This document shows positions 1 to 12,105 of a DNA stretch of 62,000 bases, piece by piece. The position numbers and the translations under genes are program-made. The DNA is from Cristatella mucedo (taxonomy: Eukaryota; Bryozoa; Phylactolaemata; Cristatellidae), in NCBI GenBank assembly GCA_009760855.2, contig WPIO01000099.1, positions 1 through 62,000 of the forward strand, written 5' to 3'. The notes below the pieces were generated by a model. That model made no database searches. It was not told where the DNA came from and saw nothing but the letters and a program-made list of their open reading frames with translations. Numbering within the stretch: the stretch's first letter is position 1; each line of letters begins with the position of its first letter.

Positions 1-1794
1 GAGCAGAGCACAAACCGAATGTGGGCTTGAAGCACAGAAAAATCATCCATGAGCACCTGTTCATTTGAACCTTTTGGCTTCTGAGGAGCGTAATTGTGAG
101 AGGCCACTGGTTTGCATGCAAGGCATCACCATCACTACTGCTTCACATGGTCAGCAGCTTTCTTCGAGTTGTAGAATGTTTGACGCAGAACAATAATGAA
201 TGTGAGAGACGGTCATTGTCATCCGATAGCTTGATGTGAAATGAAAAAGCAACAGACTGGAACGACACGGGGAGAGGGGAGAGTGGTAATCCGTGAATGG
301 TGAACCATGGTGGAGAAGAAAAAGAACATCTGGCTTCTTGACAGCAACTGTCAGACAGAAACTGAAAAGGAAAGATCAGTGGCTGCATAACTTCTAGTTT
401 GCCAGGATATTGGTTGATTGTCTTCACCGCCCCTCTTTCTCACTCTCTCCCTTTCTCTCTCCCTTTTCACTTCTCTCTCTCTGCCTCTCTCTCTCTCTCT
501 CTCTCTCAGTGCCAAGGAAGGTAAGAGGCTAGCAGCTCATCACAGGCGCCAATGGCCACACGGCCTGAGCCTTACTTGTCTCTTCAGGCGATAGCCCTGT
601 TAGGTTCAGGTTTGAGCAGCAGCAAAGGTTGCTGCTGCTGCACTTCGGTAAGAGCTGGCTGGGAAAAGGCACGGCGGTGAAGACACCACCAGGTTCGCCT
701 GGGAACTTTGGGGTTTCAGCAAGAGCGGTTGTTTTTGCCTTCGGTAGTCGCTATTGCAGTTTCTGCAATAGAGCGCCAGCTCTGTTAGCCACCAGCGGAA
801 AATGACCACTGCTGATTGCAGGCGACTTGGCGGATCGAATCAGCAGCACCAACAGACATAGTTTGTCCTTAACATCTTTGGATTATTTGAGATTGAGAGA
901 CTGAAAATGTAATCATTCTTGGTTGACTAGAGGTAGCTAGCCATTTTACCCTGTCCCACATAGCTAGCTGGCATTGGCTAATGGGCCAAACATGGAGGTT
1001 TATTAAAGGCACTGCAAACATATTATCAAAGGTAAACAGTCGAATCTAACTGGCACTTTGCTAGGAGTTGAGGGTGGTGGTGGTATTGCACAGACATGGC
1101 TTTTTGGGAGAATTGAGCAACACTAGTTCTCTGATCAGCCAGCCACCCCTCAGCTCAGAATAAAGCCTTGTAAATGATAGGATGTTATGCATAACAGCCA
1201 AGGCGTAATTTCAATTCTTTCTCGGATAACTGTCAGGCGACGAGTCACAGAAATTTCTGAGCGTCATCGGTTTCAACTTATAGCTGGCTTATATTGAAAG
1301 GCGTAAACGAGGTTATCGAATGATTCATCTCCACTTTACCAGTATTAAAGTTGAGCCACCAGATAAAGACATCGATAACAGTCACAGGGCTTCAGCCATT
1401 AAACAACCAAGATAAACATGTCGAGAAGAGGTGAGTCAGATTTGCATAGCTGCCATCTGAGCCTTAGCTAATATCTCTGGTTATGGACATGTATAAATCA
1501 TATGTTCATAGAACGAGATATATATATATATATATGCAGGTATACACAAGGATACACACAATGAGTGCCGAGAAAGAGATCCGGACTGTCTCTTGCTGAT
1601 TTTTGCTATTTTCACTTGAGCTAAATTCAAGCTGCTGCTTTGCAGAGTGAAGCAATAACCACCGTGTTGACATTACTTCAACCAGCCAGGAATATACAAA
1701 GAGTGGGAGGCATGTGTAGGCAAGCACAATCATGCAAACTCAGGATTTCATGCCAAACTGCTCCTGAGGGGGAGGACCCATGCATGCAGGCTGC
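1..1794. other. Unassigned sequence, left edge
   Basis: No gene or mobile element is recognisable. Short frames on both strands lack conserved motifs and none exceeds about 100 codons. The stretch contains a pyrimidine-rich patch at about 432-508 and a short (TA)n at about 1519-1535. Unlike most of the window, no copy of the LINE or SINE families described below is visible here. Confidence 0.5.
432..508. repeat. (CT)n-rich tract
   Basis: Imperfect pyrimidine tract that ends in a pure (CT) run at about 484-507. It is the first of several CT tracts carried on the plus strand. Confidence 0.9.
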
Positions 1795-1962
1795 AGCTGT
1801 ATCAGCTGGCTCACAGAAACCTGGCTGGCACTCACTGATGGCTTGGCGACTGCTCCCGCAGAGCCACCAGTGTTGGCAATTAAAAAGCTGTGCAGGCAGG
1901 ACACTGGGCTGCCCAGCAAAGGGAGGGATGCACCAATTTGGCTGACATCATCCTCAGCTCTG
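1795..1962 (+). pseudogene. LINE endonuclease-domain remnant
   Basis: An open frame from 1807 reads WLTETWLALTDGLA, followed by residues resembling the R.DTG...KGG segment. The LTETWL motif (1810-1827) is typical of the apurinic-endonuclease-like domain of CR1/L2/Jockey-type non-LTR retrotransposons. In these elements it lies in the middle of the domain and is followed some 25-30 residues later by a Gly-rich strand. Only this stretch is recognisable; no reverse transcriptase follows. I read it as an old truncated fragment. The motif is short, so chance similarity is possible. Confidence 0.4.
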
Positions 1963-4900
1963 ACCTCCTTAAATCTTGTGGCTCAGGTAATCAGCTTGGT
2001 CATCAGATATCACATCAAGCCCAACCTTCAGGAAGAGGGTAATGGAATGATGCCTCAACATGGCCATTGGGAGAATAATCGACACCAGAAACAAACTGTC
2101 CCATTCCCCAAAGTAGTACTGTGATGTAAGGTCCAAACAACTCATCGCTGTGATAGATTATTTTCAGCATGCAACCCCTGACTGTAAAGAGCACAAGAAA
2201 ATCCGGAAAAGACACAACATGGCAGATTCTCACTAGCCCAAACCACAAAAAGAAGCACATCCGAATGTAGAGAAGGCAAGGACCTCGGACTTATTTGGCC
2301 CAACTGGTAGTCACTCATTGATCACCACAGAGAATGGTAAACATAGCTACTAATAATGAAAAAGACATCTTATTGTGTTAACATATGTAAAATGGTATGA
2401 TTGTAGCCGTAATTTTTATGATCGTCATGAATATGGTGACTATAATGCAAAAAAAGGGGACTGACCCCTAGGTTTTTACACTCTTGAGCTTCCCTTAATT
2501 GAAGGAGAGAGCTGGCTTGGTCGTCACTTTTTCACCACATGTTGTGTTTTCATCAGTGATGCTGAAGAGGCTCTGCCTCAGCCACTCCACCCACTGATGC
2601 CACACCCAGAAACACCATTGACACAACAGAGACGCCACAGGCCGAGCGCAGAGATGGGGGCGCTGATGCTGGCTTGGAAGGGTCAAAGACAGATCGAACA
2701 AAGAAGTAGTATTTGAGGCTATGGCGCGCGAGATGCCCAGCCGCCATGGTTGCACATCGTCAAGCAGAAACCAGGGAAGTGCTGGTGAAAGAGAGGGCGG
2801 CTGGTGGTGCCACGAGCCGATGGTCAGTGATTGGCAGCACGAGGGCAGCAGCCCACTGTGTCAGCAGCTGGCTGCTCGGCCCTGGCCTCCAGAACTGGCG
2901 GCGTCCGCTGCTCTGTTCTGGCGCTGAGGTCGCCATTGCCTCGCCGCCACTGAAGTGGCCTCAATCCTGCCCATAATGCTGAGTCGCTGCTACCAGATGC
3001 ACAGCCACCCACACCAGCAGAAGCCACAGATCTCTCTGACTGATGATGGCTGATGGCAAGTTTGTTTGGCAAAACTGAGGCAATCATCCAGGGATAGACA
3101 ATATGTTGAAGGACTGCTAATGCTCCAAGAGAAAGCCTCAGAGTCACAGATCATCAGCTTTTCATACACATGAGACTCTGTATGACATGGTTCCACCCCT
3201 AGCCTGCACTGAAAGCCGATCTGCTCCACCCACCGGGTAGGCGGACCGTGTCACTTCACTTTGATGTCATCCACCTGGTCCAGTTGGCAATAAATGTCTC
3301 CCTTCTGCACGTTGAGACCCCCTCAAATCTTCACATGCAGATACCAGCACACGGCAGCTAGTAATTGAAGTACACCCCCTGTCGTGAAAGTACGCGACAC
3401 ATTGCAAGTTGTGGTTGCTTGAAACTTATAACACTTGGGGTAACAGCACAGCTATAAAGTTTTCATCTGGTGGTGGCCCGACGAAGCTAACAAACCTCTC
3501 TCGAGTTATTACATGGATAAAAATGCATGCACTGAGCGTCTTTACAGTGCATCATTGATGTTGGATGTATGGAAAATGACTGAGCCAAACTATAATAACC
3601 TACTCAATCCCCGAGACAGTTATACAATTAATAACGTTCATCTCGCATGCAGGCAACAATTATATGACAAGCTATGTGGTTTATCAGCAAGCTGAGAGCT
3701 ATTTTCCTCAAAATCAGAAGCACCTGGAGAGCCAGGAAGGATATTGGCTCTTTGAGTTGCTAGCAGCTTTGGGCTGCAACTGAAGTTCCAGACACCGACC
3801 CGGCTGAGCTGTGCCACACACCTTTTTCATAGCTGGACACTCACAATGCCCTTGAGCCCGGGCCACATGTCGGAAGGGTGGGACGCCGCAAAGCATCTGG
3901 TTCTAAAGTAATGCAAACAGTTTATTTGAAGGCAGCACCAGTTACCACTGCAACTCAGATGGGTAGGTATTTCAAAAGTCTCTGCATATAGGGTAGAACA
4001 TGTGTGTCACCATGTGTTCGGCCCATTGCACATGCATATGTGCCGGCATGCCCGTGTATCTGTGTGTCTTTATCTGTGAGGTGGCGTTAAGATAAAGGAG
4101 TGCATGCGAGCAGGCCTGTACTGCAAGAAGGCATCGGGTTATCACTTTTTCAAGTCAAGCTTAGCATGGCTCAGTTAAGTCAGCACACATAGCCAAACAC
4201 AAAGTGGTGCAACTGCAAATAATGATAATAATAAGTCGGTAATAGCACCTTATGTAGATAAATCGCCAACTGAATCTCAACTTCCGTGCTTAATTAATGA
4301 CCAGTGGTATGCAAAGTGCCAGGTTTTGACAGCTTTTATGACATGAAGTGGGTATTTCATACTCAGACAAGCGAGCAAAACACACACAAAGTTATTCAGT
4401 CGTCGGGTGAAAAGTGGGACTCCTGAGCAGAAGGCATTGAATCACACAGGTGTGAGCAAATAGATAAACACGGACGAAAACGAGCAAGTTCAAAAGGGGC
4501 AAGAAAGCAAGCCTTTGGTTGAGAGTTCAGATGCATCTTGTTGAGGATTGTACCTTGTCCAATGACAATACAGAGGACAGAAACCGGAAAAAGAGATCAA
4601 ACTTAGGGATGCACACAAACTTACGGACCGATCGTGCTGATTAATTTTGTGCTAGCATTATGATGGGCACGTGCACAATTGGAGTGGCTTTAAATAATAC
4701 TGAGCTGCGTGAATAAGGAGAAAGCTTCTGAAAAGCTCAATAACGTCACAGCTCCATTGTACTCATCCCACCAAGTATACATTGGGACACCAAGCAAGAA
4801 CGACGGCTGTGAAAATCCATGCATCCTCGTCAATAGTAAAAGCCGAGGGTTCTAGGTGATTGACAGGCTGTTCCATAATAGTAGCCAATTTGACAGCATT

Positions 4901-5790
4901 ATATGCTCTATCAGAAAGAAAAGGAGACCAGCCGGGTGACTGGCGGCAGCAGCAGCAGAGGCAATAACAGTACATGAAAAACACATAATAATTTGGCAGA
5001 CACTCAAAGAGGAACTAATTCTATCCAGGTGCATCAGAGTATGCTTCAGCTGGTCTTGGGAAGCAATAATGGTCATCAAAGGTGGGTACCTGCGGCAAAC
5101 CAGCCGGCGCGGCTAGATGCGCCTGCCCTAGAGGAACCAAAGGTGTTGTAAAAGACTCACAGGCTAGGTTGCAGATATAAGTTTAGAAGTAGAGAATATA
5201 TTTGGCTTGTCACAACAGCAACAGCACAAGAAAAATCATCTGAGGAGGAGAGAGAGACATTGACTGATGGTGGATGGATGACTTGAATAGACGTTATCAG
5301 ACAGACAAAAAGGAGAAGCGGGGCTGACGCAAATGGATGACACACTGTCATAGCAGCAGCACGGCTTGACCTGAAGTAGTGCAAAGAAAGTTTGGACCCA
5401 CTATGGAAAGAAGATAGAATAAAGGGCACCACACTTGAGGCTCAGGCTGCATTTTCAGGGGCCTGCAGTTTACTGTGAGCATTAATGGAGAATGTAGCCA
5501 CTGTCAAGAAGAGGCAGAAAAGGGGCATAGGCAGCTTCACAGCAGCAGCAGCAGTTGAGCCGTAGAAGTTGCGGTGGACCACTGAGGTACAGCATGGCAA
5601 GGCTTACACATTCTTAGTATGCTGCTTACCCGTGGGAGCTTACAAGGCTCTATCCCTGATGCTTCATCTGAGAAGCCGCCGCGGCAGTAGCCCTTCTCCT
5701 CCTCATTTCCTGTGCTGTCGTCAGTATCGAGAAACTGGCGGTTCCTGAAAGCCAGCAGCAGCAAAATCGGCTGCGCAGCATACTGCTGCC
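1963..5790. other. Unassigned sequence
   Basis: No recognisable gene, SINE or LINE. Frames on both strands are below about 110 codons and lack conserved motifs. GC is moderate, with scattered CAG/CTG-rich patches at about 2870-2960, 4945-4965 and 5535-5560. A diverged host exon could hide here, but nothing in the sequence lets me place one. Confidence 0.4.
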
Positions 5791-5796
5791 AGCTGT

Positions 5797-5854
5797 ACAA
5801 CTGCTGCTGCTGCACAACCGTTGCTGCTGCAACAACTGCCGCTGCTGCTGCTGC

Positions 5855-5888
<34 letters not shown>

Positions 5889-5892
5889 GCTC
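5797..5892. repeat. Interrupted (CTG)n tract
   Basis: About 95 bases of CTG triplets with CCG, TTG and ACA interruptions. The purest stretch is at about 5860-5887. Overlapping frames give Leu-, Cys- or Ala-rich peptides on the plus strand and Ser-, Ala- or Gln-rich peptides on the minus strand. None has a convincing coding context, so it is scored only as a repeat. Confidence 0.9.
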
Positions 5893-6069
5893 TGCTCAGG
5901 ACCCCAGCCTAGAAATCCTCGCCAGTGGAACTCGCGCACACTGCCCATTCGCTGTTCAGCCGTGGGGAAAGAGTGCGGACAGCAGGCCACTTCGGCTGTG
6001 CTCTGCAGCTCACTCCTCACAGTGCACGTACTTAAGCAGGCAAGACCTCAACTGCCGAGTAATTAACAG

Positions 6070-6935
6070 CTGACTCTTCACACTAGACTGTGCAGCAATG
6101 GGAGGAGCTCCTGCAGCCAAGCTACTTCCTTACCACTAGGACCTCAGAAGCTTACAGGCGTGGTGTTACTGGCACGCTGACAATGGATACCTGGCTCTGA
6201 CTTGAATGCCCATTGTCAAGGGTGGGGCAGGGAGCCAAAAACTGCTTGCATAAAAGAAAGCTTTCAGCTTACATAATGACTGCTTTTTCCATCTTTACCA
6301 GAGACCGCTATCGTACAAGCAGAACTGTTTTTCGCCCCCGGCGAGCAGCAACACCAGTCTCATGAAAGGCCTATTGGGAAAGGGAAATTGCTGGGCTGGG
6401 TGGCGCTGGGTTATTTAGCCTCGGACTGCCACGCCTCCTGCAGCCTTATGACCTCGCCGATCCGACTGCCGAAGCTGGCAGATGGTGGCCAAATCGAAAG
6501 AGGAAATAGTCATTTGCCATCAAATAATAATTCGGCAAAGTCTCGTCGATGGAACGCGTGGCTGCTTGCCACGTGACTGCAGCTTTTCACGATATCACTG
6601 GTGCAGCATTGGCGACACCAGTGTAGACAGATAATACCACTGCAGCACCTGGGTATTTAAACATGTACTCTAACTTAATCAGGGCAGAGCCAGATGAATT
6701 ATTCGTTGTTGCTATGTTCCCAAAAGTGGACTGGTGAAGCCTGAGCATTGAAACACGACTGACGACTGAGGTACAGCACCGATACATGCAAGTACTGCCC
6801 CGGTATTTGAGAGGGAGGCAATAAAAACAACAACAACCCAATAGAACCCGCTTTCATAGCCTAGAGCAAGCTTTTCGATAAGTCACAGAGTACTACATGT
6901 GCACTCCAGAAACAGCACAAACAAAGCACTCGGCT
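6070..6935. other. Unassigned sequence
   Basis: No element or gene can be recognised. Short frames at 6388-6576 (plus) and 6587-6841 (minus) have no motif that I can place. Confidence 0.4.
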
Positions 6936-6940
6936 CTGAT

Positions 6941-7056
6941 TCGCACCCAGAGCACAACTCGCTGTCTGTCCCCAAAGCCGAGAGCACATCGCAGCTGTCT
7001 GTTCAAAGCCGATAGCACATATTGCAGCTACCTGGCCTCAAAGCCAGAGCGCAACT
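6941..7056. repeat. Minisatellite, about 32-34 bp unit, 3-4 copies
   Basis: Imperfect direct repeats built on an AAAGCCGAGAGCACA core followed by GCAGCT and CTGTCT-like blocks. Unit starts fall near 6947, 6977, 7008 and 7041. Divergence between units suggests an old, inactive array. Confidence 0.65.
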
Positions 7057-7222
7057 GAATGACTATTACGCAGCATGGCTTGGCTGCATATGCAGCCAAC
7101 CAAGACATAACCGTTCCCGAATAACTATCAGTCGCAACCAAACCAAAATCTCAGCAATCGCAATCTTGGCTGATCCAGCTGAGTAGCTCCAGCAAGGCTT
7201 CTGGCACATCTTCCTCCTACAC

Positions 7223-7305
7223 TGTGATTTAAATGCAATTTAATTTAATTTAAATTAAAAGTTAATTAATTTAATTGTTTAATTTAATTGTGATTTAAAA
7301 CTTCA
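7223..7305. repeat. AT-rich TTTAA repeat block
   Basis: Low-complexity run of AATTTAATTT and TTAATTAA permutations in otherwise mixed sequence. It is locally self-complementary. No element boundary is visible around it. Confidence 0.8.
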
Positions 7306-7689
7306 AACCAGCTGCCAGTGACTGATATGCTGATTGCCTGCCTGGCATGCACACTAGATCCCGGGTGGGCAATACATTTCAGCTAACCAACGACAGAAAC
7401 GATCTGTCCTGCAAGTAGGACAGCTACATGAGCTGCTGGACAGGACACACAAGGTGCTGCTCTTCTGGCTGACGATGCTACAGTGTGACATTCACGATGC
7501 CCACAGAACCAGGCCCTTGAAACTGCTTGCTGCTTAACAGTTTAATGAAAGACACGGCCAACAGCTAGCACCCGTGTCCTACCCTTACTAGGACTAGGGA
7601 CTGCCTACACTGTAGGCTGCTCATGAACTTACTAGCTCCCTGTTTCTGTCGAGGCTGGACAAATGAAATTCAGTATTGGCTGGGCTACC

Positions 7690-7990
7690 GAACAATTATG
7701 CCTCAGCAGCTGGCGATGAATAAGGCTGCAAGGTTGGTCAACAAGTCATGGAGGTTCAGCCGTCTCCTTTGTTGATGGGCCTTTGATGGCTTCCGTTCAT
7801 CTACGGATGCAAAGCAGCACTCTTATCATATATCAGGCAGTCTGCCACGGCATGGCTCCTTCATACCTAGCTGAACTGCTGTACCAGTTTCAGCCTCTCG
7901 TGCCCCCAGGTCTCTCTTTGGACAGCAAATTAGCTGTTCCGTGTTCATTGGTGGCAGCTTGCTCTTCAGGCTCATCGAACCACTCCAAGA
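7690..7990 (+). pseudogene. Non-LTR retrotransposon ORF2 C-terminus remnant (LINE-B)
   Basis: Two frames joined by a frameshift near 7780 match the region just after the reverse transcriptase in L2/CR1-type elements. The first gives NKAARLVNKSWRF (the usual QN.AARLV.....F block) at about 7712-7755. The second gives YQAVCHGMAPSYLAELL at about 7831-7880, matching the conserved Y.alhg.aP.YL.eLl block. The wording differs from the LINE-A copies elsewhere (LAPAYLSDLL), so this is a second lineage. The frameshift and loss of flanking domains make it dead. No (ATT)n tail is visible downstream. Confidence 0.7.
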
Positions 7991-8154
7991 GTCTCACTGT
8001 ATTGCTGCATGCATGTCTGCATTGTCTGCCACTGTATTGCGGCTGCATGCATGTAATCGTGCAAATCAACATCCGCTCAATCTCTTCTACCGATGAAAAC
8101 ATGAGGCTGGAGTTCAAAATTAAAATACAAAGGCAAGTAAATTAACACTCATCA

Positions 8155-8286
8155 TATATAACAATTCATTAATATAGCGCCCCAAGAGAACTTAACTTAT
8201 CGCGCTTCACATGTGCTCGGGGCTCGACCTAAGTCAGACCTTGGTCGGGGCGAGCACCTTAACCACTAGACCAAACCAGCTCGGCA
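8155..8286 (-). mobile_element. tRNA-derived SINE (SINE2), near full length
   Basis: On the minus strand it starts CCGAGCTGGTTTGGTCTAG, with an A-box-like TGGTCTAGTGGTTAAGG near 8260-8280 and the B-box-like GGTCGAGCCCCGAG near 8220-8232. It ends in the SINE2 tail (AAGTTCTCTTGGGGCGCTAT at about 8164-8183) followed by an ATT/TATA run. The 5' arm of the tail hairpin is damaged. Such elements are transcribed by RNA polymerase III and moved by a partner LINE. Confidence 0.8.
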
Positions 8287-8594
8287 ATACACTCATACAT
8301 TCATATACAGGAGGCCCATAATGCTTTCCCTTGTTGCAGGGACAAGCAGTTATCGAATCAGACATGAAGTGATAACACCTTATCCCGAGGCTCGCCACTC
8401 GAGCGCACCTGCTATTCCCCTACTTTACTCTTTTTAGGCTCTGTTTTATAAACATGAGACCGCAGTATTGCAGCATCCTACTGGCACATGGATCATATCT
8501 GAAGCTGTCCCATCTTACCCGGGTGGCCCCTCTGCCTATGGGAATCCCTGAGACAGATGCACTAAGATCTGCCCCTGCAGTGGCACACGTTTCC

Positions 8595-8692
8595 TGGGTA
8601 TGGACATTTCCCGCGGACGCCCCTCCCATTCCCCCCGACATCCCCCTCCGATATTTCCCCTCGGACATTCCCCTGGGGTAGGACATTTCTCT
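8595..8692. repeat. Left arm of GGACATTCCCC minisatellite inverted repeat
   Basis: Repeated units of roughly 15-20 bases on a GACATTYCCC theme, ending with GTAGGACATTTCTC at 8678-8691. The exact reverse complement of that 14-mer occurs at 8930-8943, in a matching run of opposite orientation (8930-9003). Confidence 0.75.
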
Positions 8693-8698
8693 GTATAT

Positions 8699-8778
8699 GG
8701 TTTAGGTTTAGGTTTTAGGTTTAGTGATTAGGGTTTGTGTTTTAGGTTTAGTGTTTAGGTTTATGTTTTTTAGGGTTA
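8699..8778 (+). repeat. Degenerate telomere-like TTTAGG repeats
   Basis: About ten imperfect units of TTTAGGT, TTTTAGGT, TTAGGGT and TTTAGTG. The motif resembles telomeric repeats, TTAGGG of most animals or TTTAGGG of plants and some protists, but is too degenerate to assign. It sits inside an inverted repeat and directly abuts a (TA)n tract. Confidence 0.7.
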
Positions 8779-8800
8779 TATTTCATATATAACATATATA

Positions 8801-8835
<35 letters not shown>

Positions 8836-8857
8836 ATATATGCTATATATATATATG

Positions 8858-8902
<45 letters not shown>
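8779..8902. repeat. (TA)n microsatellite
   Basis: Long TA dinucleotide tract with a few ATGC-type interruptions, in the loop between the two GGACATTCCCC arms. Confidence 0.95.
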
Positions 8903-8903
<1 letters not shown>

Positions 8904-8929
8904 GTATTCTTAGTTATACATTCACTAAG

Positions 8930-9003
8930 GAGAAATGTCCTACGGGGAGTGTCCTAGGGTTAATGGGATGTCTGGTGGGGACACGTCCAGGGGGAATGTC
9001 CTA
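8930..9003. repeat. Right arm of GGACATTCCCC inverted repeat
   Basis: Units of GGGGAATGTCCTA type in the opposite orientation to the left arm, starting with GAGAAATGTCCTAC at 8930-8943. The arm is followed immediately by a (CT)n tract. Confidence 0.75.
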
Positions 9004-9042
9004 CTTTCTCTCTCCCTTTCTCTCTCTCTCTCTCTCTCTCTC

Positions 9043-9082
<40 letters not shown>

Positions 9083-9090
9083 TCTTCTTC
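9004..9090. repeat. (CT)n microsatellite
   Basis: Near-pure CT/TC run with a few CCC and TTT interruptions. Confidence 0.95.
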
Positions 9091-10290
9091 TTTCTGTCCG
9101 TGCATCTCTAGTTGTCTGTCACTATAAATATTGTTCTGCCTGCTCGTCCATCAGTCCGTCTCTCTTTCTTTCTGTGCTTTTTCCATGGATAAAGTTAGAT
9201 ATACCGTGCGATAAGCCAAACATAAGCAACGATAAGATACAGCTAGAGAGATGGCCAGCGCACGAGAGAAGGAGTGACAGATTGACGGCCAGGTGGACTC
9301 AGGCTTGATGAAGACAGATCTTAATGCAGCAGTTATCCTTCGATTTCACTGTGTGCACCGCACGTGCCTTTTTCTCTCTGACTTTTTTCTTTACCTGATG
9401 CCGCCGTCCAGTGGGCATCCTCGTAAATAAACAGCTGCCACCGCCGATACCTACAACAATATGCCCCTTGGCCCATGAGATTGTCCAATGACAGAAGCAT
9501 TGCTGCTAATAGTGACCGTCAAAACCCGATGAGGATAGGTACATGTTTCGGCCGGCAGGAAAGCTGCTGACAGCTCACAACTAGCGCAGACATAATGGGC
9601 ACCACTCCACCTAATGACAGTTTAACATGCAACAAAATAGCAAACTGCTTCGGCATGGATGCAGTTATAATGAGCCCTAATTGTCAAGTCATACACCATC
9701 AACCCACTTCTGCCAACAGACAATGCGAGGACTGTTGGGTCAGTTTATTAGCTGATCGCGGTAAAGCCAGTTATGTTGGTTTGAGTCACATTAGCCAGTA
9801 CAGATAGATCACAGATGGGAAGTGAGGGCAAATGGCGCCTCAACTGGGAATCACACCTGAACGTCTTTCGGGAAAATCGTGGAGCCGAACAAACATTCCC
9901 AGCCAATGGTCGTGAGAGAGGGTGAGAGACAGCCCTCGACCTGGCCCTCCACCCTCAAGAAGTCTGTGGGAGACGACGGCAGGCTGTATGGTCGGTGCCT
10001 GCAGCTGAACATCACCAGCACGGGGGCTGGCCCATGCTAACGGCGGACCATTGTTACCCGGCTCCAGGCTCGAGATCTGAAACGGCCTTGTGCATGGTGC
10101 CGCCGGCGGCAGCCCATCCGGTCGCCTCATTTGCCCTCTCATCCTCTCCTCCCGTGAAAAGAATGAGTCAGACTTGCTCCCTCGACTTTTCTAGACCTGT
10201 CAGCGCTTAGCGTGGTTTATCAAACGGGTTCCATCGGAAACAGCTCTCGCGAAGAATCAACCTTTGGTGCATTTAAATCAAAATGATCTA
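9091..10290. other. Unassigned sequence
   Basis: Nothing convincing. A 100-codon minus-strand frame (9840-10142) and a plus frame at 9595-9807 have no motif I recognise. They look like the chance frames expected at this GC content. Confidence 0.4.
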
Positions 10291-10293
10291 TCT

Positions 10294-10452
10294 AACTGGT
10301 TTTAACAGCCTGATTTGTATAGCAGCAGAGGAGCCTTAATTGATGCGTCACCATCACCGCTCGCAGCTGGCACAGGATCGCCCAATCCTGCAGGACTTTT
10401 GAACTCACGACTTGCTTCGTAAGAGGGAGCACCCACCTCCTGGGCTGTTGCC
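10294..10452 (-). mobile_element. tRNA-derived SINE (SINE1), diverged
   Basis: On the minus strand the 3' part reads as the SINE1 body: CGAGCGGTGATGGTGACG, then AAGGCTCCTCTGCTGCTATA and CAGGCTGTTAAA (10302-10360). The B-box relic GAGTTCAAAAGTCC is at about 10394-10408. The 5' head is eroded. Confidence 0.65.
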
Positions 10453-11258
10453 ACTGGCCCGAATTTCACCCACATTTGCAACCGTCACACCGTATAAGTG
10501 AAGCTAGGTAAGGCCCTCGGCGACAAGGCTCTCGTTGGTAATGTCCTGTTCTGTGCTCGCCTCGCTCTTTCTCTCTCAAGTGGTTCAAGCACAAAGTGCC
10601 TACCTAGCCAGGGTTTTTCTTGCTTGTTGCATCTGCAACCATCACTCTGGTGCCGACGCTTTCCACTGCAGATCCTGACGTTAGCGCTATTTATTAGATT
10701 GATGCGAATCTCTTCAGTTGTTGCTCCCTCTCAACAATAGCACCTGACTGCAAAACATGTGTATCCTGAGCAATACATTCGGTTCTCTGTGCACATTTTC
10801 TGCTTCTTGACAAGCATACTAATGCAATTGAATGGTATCTTCGTCTGTAACTCCAATATACCACAAAGACTTAGTAACTTTAAACAGAGAATTTGTAAGC
10901 TCGCCTCAAAGTCCAATGCAGTTTCAGCAAGCATATGGCAGCGCAAACTCGACTTCATAACCCTACTAGCATGTTGAAAGTAGAAGCATAGTTGAGTCAG
11001 GGAAACAGTTAAGGGAAGTGATTAGTATGAAAGTGCAGCTTGGGAAGGCTGGAAAAGCAATATGTCATGGAGCTGAGAACAGAGGAGTATCGTTGCATGC
11101 GGTTTTCGAAACTAGTTCCAAAGTCTGGGACCTGCAAGCAAAGGCTTCTGCTCTCCCAACAGTATTTAAGCAGTGGACTGGCATACTCTTCTTCTTGTCC
11201 ATGGAGGACAAGAAGGCATGAGTGGGCTGAACACCGTTGTTGCATGCAGTTCAGCTTG
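10453..11258. other. Unassigned sequence
   Basis: No element recognised. Overlapping frames at 11009-11354 partly run into the LINE 3' end that begins at 11261 and are not supported as genes. Confidence 0.4.
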
Positions 11259-11260
11259 GT

Positions 11261-11835
11261 AATAGTAATAATAATACATGTGTACGGAGTCCTCAGAGAA
11301 ATTAAGCTCTTTCTGGGCAAATTTTACAAATGCTGTAAAGGAAGCACTGATTAAATGGTTAGTGGTAACATGCACAATGTCAACTTGCATAACATAGGGT
11401 AGGTGGACATGCACAGTATCAGTAAAGCGATTAGCTGTAGCATGCAGTGTCAGCATGCATGAGCACATTAAGGAAAATCAAACAGACCCACCAAATGCTG
11501 TCAAAACAGGTGCGTTTAAGCTTCTTTTTACATGTTAAGTGAGGTGCCTTACGCCAGTCGGAATGAGTTTCGCACTTAGGAACCATATGAACTAAAGGCA
11601 CAGTCTCAAATGATTTGAGGTCTGCAGTAGAGGTACAGCTACATGATTTGATTCTAGAAAATCAGGTGGCACGATGCTCAGCCTCAGTTGGGGAGTAGTT
11701 CAGATAGTGGCCTGGAGCAAGAGAGTGAATTGACATATAATACTACATAACCTTTGAATTCGATGCGCTTCTGAGTGGTAGCCAGTGCAGGTCGGCAAGA
11801 AATGGGCAACTGCCCTGCTCACGAAGGAGCCAAAC
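11261..11835 (-). mobile_element. LINE-A 3' fragment, diverged
   Basis: The left end is the (ATT)n tail, read on the plus strand as AATAGTAATAATAATAC. The tail hairpin region follows (CTCAGAGAAATTAAGCTCTT at about 11291-11310), then the 3' untranslated region with its CATGCTGACACTGTGCATG repeats. Further right is the ORF2 end, including the complement of the LHWLP region near 11775-11795. It is 5'-truncated and carries many substitutions and frameshifts. Confidence 0.8.
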
Positions 11836-11939
11836 CGTGGCTGCCATTTGGGTCGGCATAAGACTTTATAATGTGTTCAGTGATCAACCGGAAGCGATTG
11901 AATCAGCTCCAGCAAAGGAGACATGCTATGGCCGAACTT

Positions 11940-12004
11940 CATGTGCCACGGGGCTTTCGAGCCCCACGACCTCGGCCAGACCTTGGTCGGGACAAGCACC
12001 TCTT
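11940..12004 (-). mobile_element. SINE2 fragment (B-box region)
   Basis: The minus strand reads GAGGTGCTTGTCCCGACCAA followed by GGTCTGGCCGAGGTCGTGGG and a CTCGAAAGCCCC B-box relic. Tail and head are missing. Confidence 0.7.
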
Positions 12005-12105
12005 TTACTAATTTTTATTAAGGCAGCCACTTGGCACGAATAAACTTCGGAAGATCTGTTGAGGAAGGTCACAGGTTTCGACTAAAAAATATTTAACTCT
12101 TTAGT

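Noticed and set aside
8831-9127. 98-codon frame over (TA)n and (CT)n
   Set aside because: Composed only of Tyr/Ile and Ser/Leu repeats from microsatellites.
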